The notes: generated by a model not told the origin, from the letters alone. A stretch of 6,618 nucleotides of DNA from Pirellulaceae bacterium (GCA_030744095.1 JASLRF010000166.1:1-6618), one strand, 5' to 3'. Counted from the first letter of the stretch, positions 1-5,770 are shown. Numbers and translations: made by a program.

Positions 1-909
1 CACGATCGTGCGATCGTAGCCCAGTTCTTTTGGCTCTCGGTCAAGCACGGATATGGCTTCACAAAACGAAAGATGACCCGCCTGTCCTTCGACCGGTTCT
101 GTCACGTCGTCGCACAAGCGCAGTGTCTCGACCAACCCAGCTGACGATAGGACCCGACGGCCTTGAATCTCTTCGCCGTTATCTAACACGACACCGACTA
201 CTTTTTCATCCTCGACGTGAATACGGTTAACGCCACTTCGCAGTTTCAATTCGCCACCCAGCGCCCGAAACTTGCGGACCAGGTTCTTCAGGATCAGACG
301 CACACCAGCGAAGGGCCGTGAAAACCCTTCCAGAAAGATGCTCCGGAACATGATGCAGAACTGTCCGAAGTCCATGTCGTGTTCGCGGGCGTTGCCGTAC
401 CACATCAGCGGGCAAAGCAACATTTCAATTAGTAGTGGGTCGTCTAACGTCTTGTTGAGTACGTCGAGGGCCGATATCTCGAAGCTCTCCTGATCCAGAT
501 CGTCATACTCGATCAATCGAGCCAGCAGCTCGCGAAAATTGTCGATTTGGGTGGGGAACTTGGCGGCCACTTCCGACTCCAGCAATTCGATGCCGTTGCC
601 AAAATCCAGATAAACGCCGGGAAAGGCGATCCGCGAACCAATCTGGGGCGCCAAAGCAAAATCGTCTCGAGTAAAACGCAACTGTTTCAACGCCCGAGCC
701 AGCGGTCCGCGCCGCGTACCCTTGGGAACGAAATTCGTGACCGCGTGAAGGCCCACATCGTAGTCACGCCCGCCCTGGCGATAGAATGAATTCAAACCGC
801 CAATCGTGGTATGCCGTTCCAGAATGCAAACGCGCTGATCAAAATAAGCGAGTCGAATTCCTGCTGCCAGCCCCGACATGCCGGCCCCAATAATGATCGT
901 GTCGTACAT
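1..909 (-). CDS. FAD-dependent oxidoreductase, phytoene desaturase / retinol saturase (CrtI/CrtISO/RetSat) type, 3' end cut by window edge
   Basis: I translated this open frame from the ATG at 909 to base 1 without meeting a stop, giving 303 visible residues; the C-terminal part lies outside the window. The N-terminus (MYDTIIIGAGMSGLAAG) is a dinucleotide-binding beta-alpha-beta fold with GxGxxG at residues 8-13, and Glu-31 ends the second strand as expected for binding the FAD ribose. GG at 37-38 and DVGLH at 51-55 are typical of the phytoene desaturase, carotene isomerase and retinol saturase family. These enzymes desaturate, saturate or isomerise polyene or acyl chains. The gene is last of a KS-ACP-FAD series, starting 58 nt after the ACP stop, so the substrate may be an ACP-bound or released acyl chain rather than a carotenoid (inference). 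No clear SD precedes the ATG, and no in-frame start exists between it and the ACP stop. Family is confident, substrate unknown. Confidence 0.85.
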   Translation of the reverse strand, partial: MYDTIIIGAGMSGLAAGIRLAYFDQRVCILERHTTIGGLNSFYRQGGRDYDVGLHAVTNFVPKGTRRGPLARALKQLRFTRDDFALAPQIGSRIAFPGVYLDFGNGIELLESEVAAKFPTQIDNFRELLARLIEYDDLDQESFEISALDVLNKTLDDPLLIEMLLCPLMWYGNAREHDMDFGQFCIMFRSIFLEGFSRPFAGVRLILKNLVRKFRALGGELKLRSGVNRIHVEDEKVVGVVLDNGEEIQGRRVLSSAGLVETLRLCDDVTEPVEGQAGHLSFCEAISVLDREPKELGYDRTIV

Positions 910-967
910 GGCGCAGAAGGCAGAGCCGAATCGTGAATCGAGGAAGACAATCCGGTAAGTAGTACGA

Positions 968-1228
968 TCAGGCTTTCTGCAAGTCTTTCATCAAAGGAGT
1001 CAGGAACGCAACGGTGCTCGCCATGCTGGCAAGTTCCGTATAGTTCTCTTCCGGAATCTGGACACGATGGCGCTTCCGCAGTTCCATGACAATGTCCAGG
1101 AAGTCCATGCTATCCAATTCTAATTGGTCGACGAAGGCAACGTCTTCTTCAAGATCGGTCAAATCCTCGTCGGGCGCGATGATCTCCAAAATATCCAGGA
1201 TTTCGTCGCGGATCTCGGCGGGTGTCAT
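968..1228 (-). CDS. Acyl carrier protein (phosphopantetheine-binding), dedicated to the neighbouring ketosynthase
   Basis: This 86-residue acidic protein has the normal acyl carrier protein length. Its helix-II motif LELDSMDFLDIVMEL places Ser-40 as the 4'-phosphopantetheine attachment site; the common DSL is DSM here. The chain is rich in Asp and Glu, as in type II carriers, and carries growing or finished acyl chains as thioesters in the cytoplasm. It sits 54 nt after the ketosynthase stop and 58 nt before the FAD oxidoreductase start, all co-directional, so it probably serves that pathway rather than housekeeping fatty-acid synthesis. A housekeeping acpP would normally sit in a fabD-fabG-acpP-fabF locus, which is not seen here. 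The ATG at 1228 is supported by a GAGGGAG SD. Carrier identity is certain; the exact pathway is not. Confidence 0.95.
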   Translation of the reverse strand: MTPAEIRDEILDILEIIAPDEDLTDLEEDVAFVDQLELDSMDFLDIVMELRKRHRVQIPEENYTELASMASTVAFLTPLMKDLQKA

Positions 1229-1239
1229 ACGCTTTACTT

Positions 1240-1246
1240 CTCCCTC
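1240..1246 (-). promoter_or_regulatory. Ribosome binding site of the acyl carrier protein gene
   Basis: The minus strand reads GAGGGAG, 11 nt before the ATG at 1228. It is the longest purine-rich SD match among the three genes of this operon, which may allow high ACP output relative to its partners. Confidence 0.5.
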
Positions 1247-1282
1247 GTGCAGGCTTAAGAGCTTGCTTAGACCAGTACTTGC

Positions 1283-2542
1283 TTAAACTCGTTCGATAAT
1301 GACGACGGAGTTGATTCCCAACATCCCAAACGAGTTGTTCAAGATGTAGCGGGGCCGCCCAGTTTCGCGAGGTTCGTTGACGACCAATCCGTCTAGTGTA
1401 CATTCCGGGTCTAGCTCGTCGACGTTGATCGTCGCGTGGCATATGCCGTCCTGAAACGACGCCAGATTGCCGGACAATTCCAAAGCGCCCGCCGCACCCA
1501 TCGTGTGGCCAATAAAGCTCTTTGTATTGTTAAAGTGCGTGTTCTCGCAGCCATGGAACGCGCGGCGGAGCGCTTCGCATTCCTGCGCATCGCCCAAACT
1601 AGTGCCAGTGGCGTGCGTGCTGACAATGTCGATCTGCTCGGCCCGCAAACCCGCTTTCTTAAGCGCTAACGCGACACATTCGGCTTGGCGATCCGAGTTA
1701 GGCAATACGAAGTCGGTGGCATCGGTGTTCATCGCATAGCCGACCAATTCGCCGTAGATTGAGGCACCTCGACGCTTCGCGTCGTCTAGACGTTCCAAGA
1801 TAAACAGGCAACCACCTTCGGCCACGACGATCCCGTTTCGCTCGACATCGAACGGTCGCGAGGCCCGCGCGGGGTCATCGTGCGAGGCCAAAGCGCCTTG
1901 GCTCTTAAAACTGGCGAAGATGCCAAACGTGTGGATGCTCTCAGACACGCCCCCCGCAACCGCCACGTCACATTCGTTCAACCGCAACATTTGCGCGCCC
2001 TGGATCAGCCCCGCATTGCCGGCGGCACAGGCCGCGCCAATCGTGTAATGCGGACCTGTGATCCCCATGTTCAGTGCCACTTCACCTGCGGGGTTGTTGG
2101 CTACCGTCCGCGGGTTGTGATGGTGCGACCAAAACGACGTGTCGTAGTCGAATCCCTTCAGTTCGAAAATCTCGTTTTCCGTCTCGACATTGCCGTGTTC
2201 GGTGACGCCAATGTACATGCCGACTCGCGATCGGTCGATGTTCTCCCAATCGAGCCCGGCGTGCCTGACAGCTTCATTGGCGGAATAGATCCCAACGCTG
2301 CCAGCACGAGTCCCACGCCTCGCGTCCTTCCGCGATTGATGTCGCTTGACATCGAAGGAACAGACCCCAGCGAGCGTCTTGCCGACGTAACGAATCTCAT
2401 ATTCACTGACGCCACTTTTGCCTTCCAGAAGACTACGCCGAAATTCCGCCCAATCGTTCCCATTGGGCGCGGTGAGGCCGATCCCGGATATGACAATCCG
2501 CTGATTATCGGGCAATTGACTTATACCACCAGACGCAATCAT
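1283..2542 (-). CDS. Beta-ketoacyl-[acyl-carrier-protein] synthase, FabF (KAS II) type
   Basis: This condensing enzyme would join an acyl thioester with malonyl-ACP by decarboxylative Claisen condensation. With the start chosen here it has 419 residues, close to the usual 410-420. The thiolase fold is complete: nucleophile Cys-172 in GAACAAGNAG, His-310 in THATGTSLGD, Lys-341 and His-346 in NNTKSFIGHTMGAAG, so it should be an active elongating ketosynthase rather than a chain-length factor. The C-terminal loop reads NSFGMLGIN where FabF has NSFGFGGTN, so the Phe gate position is Met and the next Gly is Leu. I chose the ATG at 2542 because AGGA lies 9 nt upstream; an in-frame GTG at 2572 would add ten residues (VLPISVGREI) but lacks a good SD. 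The gene heads an operon with an ACP 54 nt downstream and an FAD oxidoreductase. The product is unknown; it is not obviously housekeeping fabF. Confidence 0.93.
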   Translation of the reverse strand: MIASGGISQLPDNQRIVISGIGLTAPNGNDWAEFRRSLLEGKSGVSEYEIRYVGKTLAGVCSFDVKRHQSRKDARRGTRAGSVGIYSANEAVRHAGLDWENIDRSRVGMYIGVTEHGNVETENEIFELKGFDYDTSFWSHHHNPRTVANNPAGEVALNMGITGPHYTIGAACAAGNAGLIQGAQMLRLNECDVAVAGGVSESIHTFGIFASFKSQGALASHDDPARASRPFDVERNGIVVAEGGCLFILERLDDAKRRGASIYGELVGYAMNTDATDFVLPNSDRQAECVALALKKAGLRAEQIDIVSTHATGTSLGDAQECEALRRAFHGCENTHFNNTKSFIGHTMGAAGALELSGNLASFQDGICHATINVDELDPECTLDGLVVNEPRETGRPRYILNNSFGMLGINSVVIIERV

Positions 2543-2551
2543 GATTTCTCG

Positions 2552-2556
2552 TCCTA
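2552..2556 (-). promoter_or_regulatory. Ribosome binding site deciding the ketosynthase start
   Basis: The minus strand reads TAGGA, 9 nt before the ATG at 2542. Its spacing favours this ATG over the upstream in-frame GTG at 2572, inside whose reading it would lie. Confidence 0.5.
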
Positions 2557-2575
2557 CGGAAATCGGGAGCACATG

Positions 2576-2604
2576 AAACTACCTATTTCCCCAACGATTG
2601 ACAA
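2576..2604 (-). promoter_or_regulatory. Weak candidate sigma-70-type promoter of the ketosynthase operon
   Basis: On the minus strand a TTGTCA box (2599-2604, five of six matches to TTGACA) is followed after 17 nt by TAGTTT (2576-2581, three of six matches to TATAAT). Transcription would begin near 2569. That would exclude translation from the GTG at 2572 and fit the ATG at 2542. The -10 box is poor, so this is only a candidate. The -35 box overlaps the palindrome at 2602-2616. Confidence 0.2.
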
Positions 2605-2616
2605 GCGGCCCGCTTG
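2602..2616. repeat. 15-bp perfect palindrome, possible operator
   Basis: CAAGCGG and CCGCTTG are exact inverted copies around a single central C. The site lies 60 bp before the ketosynthase ATG and overlaps the candidate -35 box. A short-centre palindrome of this size is a common form for a dimeric repressor site. No T-run follows on either strand, so it is unlikely to be a terminator. Confidence 0.4.
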
Positions 2617-2784
2617 CACTGAGAAAGGGTCCAATTCGAGCCTCTGACACCGGATTGACTGACAATGACACTTACCCAGCGATGCGTCGAGAGGATTCAT
2701 CGAACCCTATTTGACCGACCCGCTTTATAACTTCGACCAGCAGTAAAGTACGCCAGTAGCGGTAACCAGCGGACCAAGGCTCTG

Positions 2785-3780
2785 TCAGGTGGAGTCCGTG
2801 AAAGACTCCGTCAGACGGCGCATCCCCTCTTCCGTCGAAATAGTGGGCGAGTAGCCAAAATCCTGGCAGGCGCGTGCCATGTCAAAATAGTGCGACCTGG
2901 CTAACTGGGAGGCCAGAAACCGGGTCATCCTTGGCTCCATCTCCAAGCCGAGCAGCCGATAGACCGCTTCCATTGCGGAACCAACGCACCAAGCGGCCTT
3001 GAAAGAGATGGCCCGCTTGACCGGTGCATGTCCTGCGGACACCAGGATCTGATCGATCCACTCCCAGCAATTCACCGGCTCGCCTTGACTGATGAAGTAG
3101 GACTGTCCGGCGATGGGACCTCCGAGATGCAGCGCATCGCCTGCCAAGAGATGCGCGCCGGCTGCGTTTTCGACATAGATCATGTCGATTAGGTTTCGAC
3201 CGTCACCGATACGCACCAGCTTACCGCAACTCGCTCGATCCAAGAGACGTGGAATCAGATGCTGGTCTCGTGGTCCCCATATTAAATGCGGACGCAAGGC
3301 GCATGTTGCCAGTCCGTCTTTTCCGTTGGCTGCCAACACGGCTTGCTCGGCCAACGCTTTGGTGTGCGGATAATGGCACAACCACTTATTTGGGTACGGT
3401 GCGGTCTCGTCGATGCCCAGCTGATCTCCGCCGTCGAACGTGACACTTGGACTGCTGGTGTACACCAGTCGCGGGACGCCGTGACATCGGCATCCGGCGA
3501 TCACATGCTCAGTCCCCAGCGTATTGATTCCGTGAAAGTGGTCCCACGAACCCCAAATCCCCGCAACACCGGCAACATGAAAGACAAGATCGACGCCCTG
3601 GCACGCAGCCGCGACAGCATCTGTATCGCGCAGGTCGCCGGTGACGGTTTCGATCCCCAAGTCGGTCAGCTCGGCATACTCGTGGCGAGAAAAGCCGCGC
3701 ACACGATCACCACGAGCCACTAGTTGCTCGGCGATATACCGCCCCAAGAAGCCACCCGCGCCGGTTACCAATGCAAACAA
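2785..3780 (-). CDS. NAD(P)-dependent reductase of the 3-beta-HSD/epimerase SDR family, OleD-like (2-alkyl-3-oxoalkanoate reductase)
   Basis: This 331-residue extended short-chain dehydrogenase begins with a Rossmann motif TGAGGFLG (GxxGxxG, Gly-7, -10, -13). It carries the catalytic Ser in YTSS (109-110) and Tyr-137/Lys-141 in YPHTK. The blocks GIWGSWDHFH (74-83), LRPHLIWGP (162-170), YFISQGEP (228-235) and the C-terminal MTRFLASQL (285-293) with DFGYSP (307-312) match, from memory, bacterial OleD. OleD reduces 2-alkyl-3-ketoalkanoic acids to beta-hydroxy acids in head-to-head olefin synthesis, a pathway known in some planctomycetes. No oleA, oleB or oleC is in the window, so it could instead reduce another beta-keto acyl or sterol-like substrate. 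The start is TTG at 3780, with GAGAG 7 nt upstream. The only in-frame sequence before it, back to a stop at 3841-3843, has no ATG or GTG. It lies 151 nt after fliG and 242 nt before the ketosynthase. Confidence 0.85.
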   Translation of the reverse strand: MFALVTGAGGFLGRYIAEQLVARGDRVRGFSRHEYAELTDLGIETVTGDLRDTDAVAAACQGVDLVFHVAGVAGIWGSWDHFHGINTLGTEHVIAGCRCHGVPRLVYTSSPSVTFDGGDQLGIDETAPYPNKWLCHYPHTKALAEQAVLAANGKDGLATCALRPHLIWGPRDQHLIPRLLDRASCGKLVRIGDGRNLIDMIYVENAAGAHLLAGDALHLGGPIAGQSYFISQGEPVNCWEWIDQILVSAGHAPVKRAISFKAAWCVGSAMEAVYRLLGLEMEPRMTRFLASQLARSHYFDMARACQDFGYSPTISTEEGMRRLTESFTDST

Positions 3781-3787
3781 AACTGTG

Positions 3788-3792
3788 CTCTC
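3788..3792 (-). promoter_or_regulatory. Ribosome binding site supporting the TTG start of the OleD-like gene
   Basis: The minus strand reads GAGAG, 7 nt before the TTG at 3780. With no ATG or GTG available in frame before the upstream stop, this supports the rare start codon. Confidence 0.4.
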
Positions 3793-3911
3793 GAAGGCCT
3801 GAAAGCGGAACGTCGAAGGCGGGTGCGCGCGGCAGACGGTTTAAGCGAACGCTGATCACCCGAGTCATGTTGCGTTCCACGCATGATGATACGCGGCGAG
3901 ATTCCATACCG

Positions 3912-3935
3912 GTAGAAGGCCACCAGGCGGCCTAC
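3912..3935 (-). other. Imperfect stem-loop over the fliG stop codon
   Basis: On the minus strand GTAGGCC and GGCC(TT)CTAC can pair around a 7-nt loop with a two-base bulge, including the TAG stop of fliG. No T-run follows, so it is not a convincing intrinsic terminator. It might protect the mRNA end or be chance. Confidence 0.2.
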
Positions 3936-4927
3936 TGCACGAACTGCTCGGAAGCATCGTCGGTATGGCGCGTGATCTCACCTTGGTCTTCCAACGTCCG
4001 CACGATGTCCACGATCTGCTGCTGGATCGTTTCGACTTCGCTCTGCCGCACCGCGCCCAAAAAGTCTATTTCCTCGGTAAGCATCGCCGCAGCACGTTGC
4101 GACATATTGCCCAGGATTTTTTCCTTCAGTGTGGCGCTCGTACCCTTCAGAGCCATCGCCCACTGAGACGTTTCGACGTTCTTGAGGATCGACTGAATGT
4201 CCTTATCCGTAAGCGTGGAAATATCCTCAAAAATGAACATCAGTCGCCGAATGTCGTCAACGAGCTCGGGGCTTTTTTCCCCCAAAGTATCCAAGATGGC
4301 CTTTTCGGTTGACCGGTCACTAACGTTTAAGATCTCCGCAACACTACCAACGCCTCCGGCCAATTCAAACGACTGGCTGACCACGGCGGCCATGCGTTTT
4401 TCCAATCCATCTTCGACCTGCTCGATGATCTCTGGATTGGTTTGTCCCATATTGGCAATTCGGGCAATCACAGCCAGTTGGCGTTCTGTCGTTAGATCGG
4501 CCACGACCTGCGCACCATAGGCGGGTGGCAAGTGAGACAGAATCAGCGCGATGGTCTGCGGATGTTCATTGTTGATGAAAGTCAACAGGTTCTGTGGATC
4601 CACGCTCTTGAGAAATCCAAACGGCAACGCGTCGACCGATTGTTTTACCGCGGCGACCGATGGTGGTGCCCCCTTGCCCAGGCCCTTTTCGAGCAGTGAC
4701 TTCGCGACGTCGAAACTGCCAATGCTGCCGCCCATTTCATTTGGATTTGCCTCGGCAAACGCCAGAATGGCCTCTTCTTGCTGTTCGACGGGACAGCGGC
4801 CAAGTTGAGCGATTTCGATCGAGACCGCCTCCGCCTGGGCAGGTTGCAACTTGCCGATGACTTTGGCAGCATCCTCGAGCGGAATACTCATCAGCACAAT
4901 CGCTGCTCGACGTATGCTGGACACCAC
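3932..4927 (-). CDS. fliG: Flagellar motor switch protein FliG
   Basis: FliG forms the rotor part of the cytoplasmic C ring, joins it to the MS ring (FliF) and receives torque from the MotA stator. The chosen start gives 331 residues, the usual length. The N-terminal domain (SSIRRAAIVLMSIP) is followed by the middle-domain EHPQ motif (121-124, in NNEHPQTIALILS), a GGVG linker (191-194) and the C-terminal MFIF hinge (230-233, in MFIFEDIS). The torque-helix charges match E. coli K264, R281, D288/D289 and R297 as Lys-261, Arg-278, Glu-285/286 and Arg-294, so it should be functional. The start is uncertain: GTG codons occur at 4933, 4927 and 4924. A GAGGT SD at 4936-4940 lies 8 nt before 4927 but only 2 nt before 4933, so I prefer 4927. 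Flanking genes are not flagellar, which fits the scattered flagellar genes of planctomycetes. Confidence 0.97.
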   Translation of the reverse strand: MVSSIRRAAIVLMSIPLEDAAKVIGKLQPAQAEAVSIEIAQLGRCPVEQQEEAILAFAEANPNEMGGSIGSFDVAKSLLEKGLGKGAPPSVAAVKQSVDALPFGFLKSVDPQNLLTFINNEHPQTIALILSHLPPAYGAQVVADLTTERQLAVIARIANMGQTNPEIIEQVEDGLEKRMAAVVSQSFELAGGVGSVAEILNVSDRSTEKAILDTLGEKSPELVDDIRRLMFIFEDISTLTDKDIQSILKNVETSQWAMALKGTSATLKEKILGNMSQRAAAMLTEEIDFLGAVRQSEVETIQQQIVDIVRTLEDQGEITRHTDDASEQFVQ

Positions 4928-4935
4928 GGTCACCT

Positions 4936-4940
4936 ACCTC
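4936..4940 (-). promoter_or_regulatory. fliG: Ribosome binding site deciding the fliG start
   Basis: The minus strand reads GAGGT. Its distance is 2 nt to the GTG at 4933, 8 nt to the GTG at 4927 and 11 nt to the GTG at 4924. The middle one is the most natural start. Confidence 0.45.
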
Positions 4941-5259
4941 GTTTCAGAATCAGACGCTCCGCGTCCCTCTCAAATGACTGAACAACGCAGCCACTCGACT
5001 TTCATCGGAGACTTTGCCGATTAAATAAAGTCATTTTACCTGTATTGCGGGTTTTCACCGGATTGTGCCACTTGCACATGACTAGCGAGGCAGCGCCTTG
5101 GACCGATGCGCCTCGGGCCGATGCGAGCTATCGCTCGGCTGCGGAGATCCGCTCCCCGACCAACCTGCGGTCGGTGCCCGTCGCTGAGAACTTGACGTGT
5201 GTACCTGATGCAGGCTATCTAGTCAGCGAGGGAGCGGTGAAATTACCGATGAAGCTCTT
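4941..5259. other. Gene-free region between the pterin-synthase gene and fliG
   Basis: I see no credible gene here. A plus-strand frame from 5045 runs on antisense into the end of the pterin-synthase gene and resembles no known family. The part near fliG (about 5019-5040) is AT-rich and includes a TTTAAT box on the minus strand (5020-5025) that could be a -10 element, but no acceptable -35 lies upstream, so the fliG promoter is not resolved. The part nearer the pterin gene (5086-5259) is GC-rich and packed with short perfect inverted repeats, described separately. Confidence 0.5.
5086..5174. repeat. Cluster of four short perfect inverted repeats, possible structured RNA or 3' UTR
   Basis: Four exact inverted repeats follow one another: CGAGGC 5086-5091 with GCCTCG 5110-5115; CGAGC 5124-5128 with GCTCG 5133-5137 (loop TATC); GCGGA 5141-5145 with TCCGC 5148-5152; and CCGACC 5156-5161 with GGTCGG 5169-5174 (7-nt loop). 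An 8-bp direct repeat CCGATGCG (5103-5110 and 5118-5125) lies among them. No T-run follows on either strand. It may be a structured 3' UTR of the pterin-synthase transcript, a small RNA, or GC-rich chance pairing. Confidence 0.3.
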
Positions 5260-5269
5260 TCACAAAGAG
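5255..5269 (-). other. Perfect hairpin at the stop codon of the pterin-synthase gene
   Basis: On the minus strand CTCTTT and AAAGAG are exact inverted copies around a 3-nt loop, and the TGA stop (5260-5262) spans the loop and stem. A second small hairpin (CGGT/ACCG, 5235-5248) follows. There is no T-run, so this is not a classical intrinsic terminator. It may influence termination of translation or mRNA stability. Confidence 0.3.
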
Positions 5270-5757
5270 GGTCGAGTCACTTCACAGACTCCCCATTGCC
5301 CACCGTTTTCATCCACCTCCACGACCAATTTCGCGGGGCAGAGGCCGGTCTTCTCTGTGATCGCGTCCAGCAGCTGGCCCCCGATATGACGAGCCAACAA
5401 TTCCGCGGTCGTATTTTCGACAGGTAGCAGAATGCAATCGCCTCGCGGAAACACCCATCGGCGATCTTCATGAGTCACCTCAACCTCGTGTTCATCTGCT
5501 TGAACATGGATTGTGCGATGCTTGGTTGGCAGCAACATGTGATGATCCAATTCAGCCACAATTGCCGCCAGGCTGTCGCGGAGGGCGATGAAGTCGATTA
5601 CATAGTAGTTTTCGTCCAGTTCTCCATGGATCGTCGCTGCGACACGATAATTGTGTCCGTGGAGACGTTCACAAACATCACCGTTAAACGTGATGAAATG
5701 CGCTGCACTGAAAACCAGGTTTGGCTTGAATAAACGAACTCGATATTGTTCCGGCAC
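5260..5757 (-). CDS. 6-pyruvoyl-tetrahydropterin synthase / 6-carboxytetrahydropterin synthase (QueD) family protein
   Basis: The family converts 7,8-dihydroneopterin triphosphate to 6-pyruvoyl- or 6-carboxy-tetrahydropterin. In this 165-residue protein the zinc ligands are His-20 (FSAAH), His-34 and His-36 (LHGHNY). Cys-29, Asp-71 and His-72 (LDHH) are the catalytic set, and Glu-147 (VEVDEN) should hold the pterin ring. All are present, so it should be active. VIDF (53-56) and ENTTAELLARHI (114-125) are also typical. About 30 extra residues lie between LDHH and ENTTAE, making it longer than E. coli QueD (about 120). The start is GTG at 5757, with GGAG 9 nt upstream; a nearby ATG is out of frame. 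It lies 87 nt after a CitG-like gene. Queuosine precursor synthesis is one option; a role in tetrahydromethanopterin-type cofactor metabolism is another, given that neighbour. The family is certain, the exact reaction is not. Confidence 0.92.
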   Translation of the reverse strand: MPEQYRVRLFKPNLVFSAAHFITFNGDVCERLHGHNYRVAATIHGELDENYYVIDFIALRDSLAAIVAELDHHMLLPTKHRTIHVQADEHEVEVTHEDRRWVFPRGDCILLPVENTTAELLARHIGGQLLDAITEKTGLCPAKLVVEVDENGGQWGVCEVTRPSL

Positions 5758-5766
5758 TGGCCATTA

Positions 5767-5770
5767 CTCC
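5767..5770 (-). promoter_or_regulatory. Ribosome binding site fixing the GTG start of the pterin-synthase gene
   Basis: The minus strand reads GGAG, 9 nt before the GTG at 5757. An ATG 8 nt upstream of that GTG is in another frame and does not encode the family sequence. Confidence 0.5.

Larger units (their letters stand above)
2543..2784. other. Intergenic spacer between the OleD-like gene and the ketosynthase operon
   Basis: This 242-nt spacer has no credible gene on either strand; the long plus-strand frame entering it is antisense to the ketosynthase. It holds a 15-bp palindrome, several TGACA motifs in one orientation and a weak promoter candidate. I see no hairpin followed by a T-run that would end the OleD-like transcript. 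Its size and motif content suggest the ketosynthase operon has its own regulated promoter, although read-through from upstream cannot be excluded. Confidence 0.5.

Noticed and set aside
2598..2603. Perfect TTGACA -35 box on the plus strand
   Set aside because: No -10-like hexamer lies 16-18 nt downstream and no plus-strand gene follows.
1880..2647. Plus-strand open frame of 255 codons opposite the ketosynthase
   Set aside because: It is antisense to a clear ketosynthase with all catalytic residues, its translation resembles no family I know, and such long antisense frames are expected in GC-rich coding DNA.
3707..3907. Minus-strand 66-codon frame between fliG and the OleD-like gene
   Set aside because: It overlaps the conserved Rossmann N-terminus of the OleD-like gene in another frame and shows no recognisable family or SD.
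5016..5023. GCCGATTA resembling the -10 box of flagellar sigma-28 promoters near fliG
   Set aside because: It lies on the plus strand, pointing away from fliG; the expected TAAA-type -35 box is missing and there is no plus-strand gene to serve.
5060..5076. TGGCAC on the minus strand as a sigma-54 promoter before fliG
   Set aside because: The matching -12 TTGC element is not at the required spacing; the bases there read GGTGA.
5045..5389. Plus-strand open frame of 114 codons in the spacer and the end of the pterin-synthase gene
   Set aside because: Half of it is antisense to the pterin-synthase C-terminus, the composition is Ser/Pro/Thr-rich as in shadow frames, and there is no SD or known domain.
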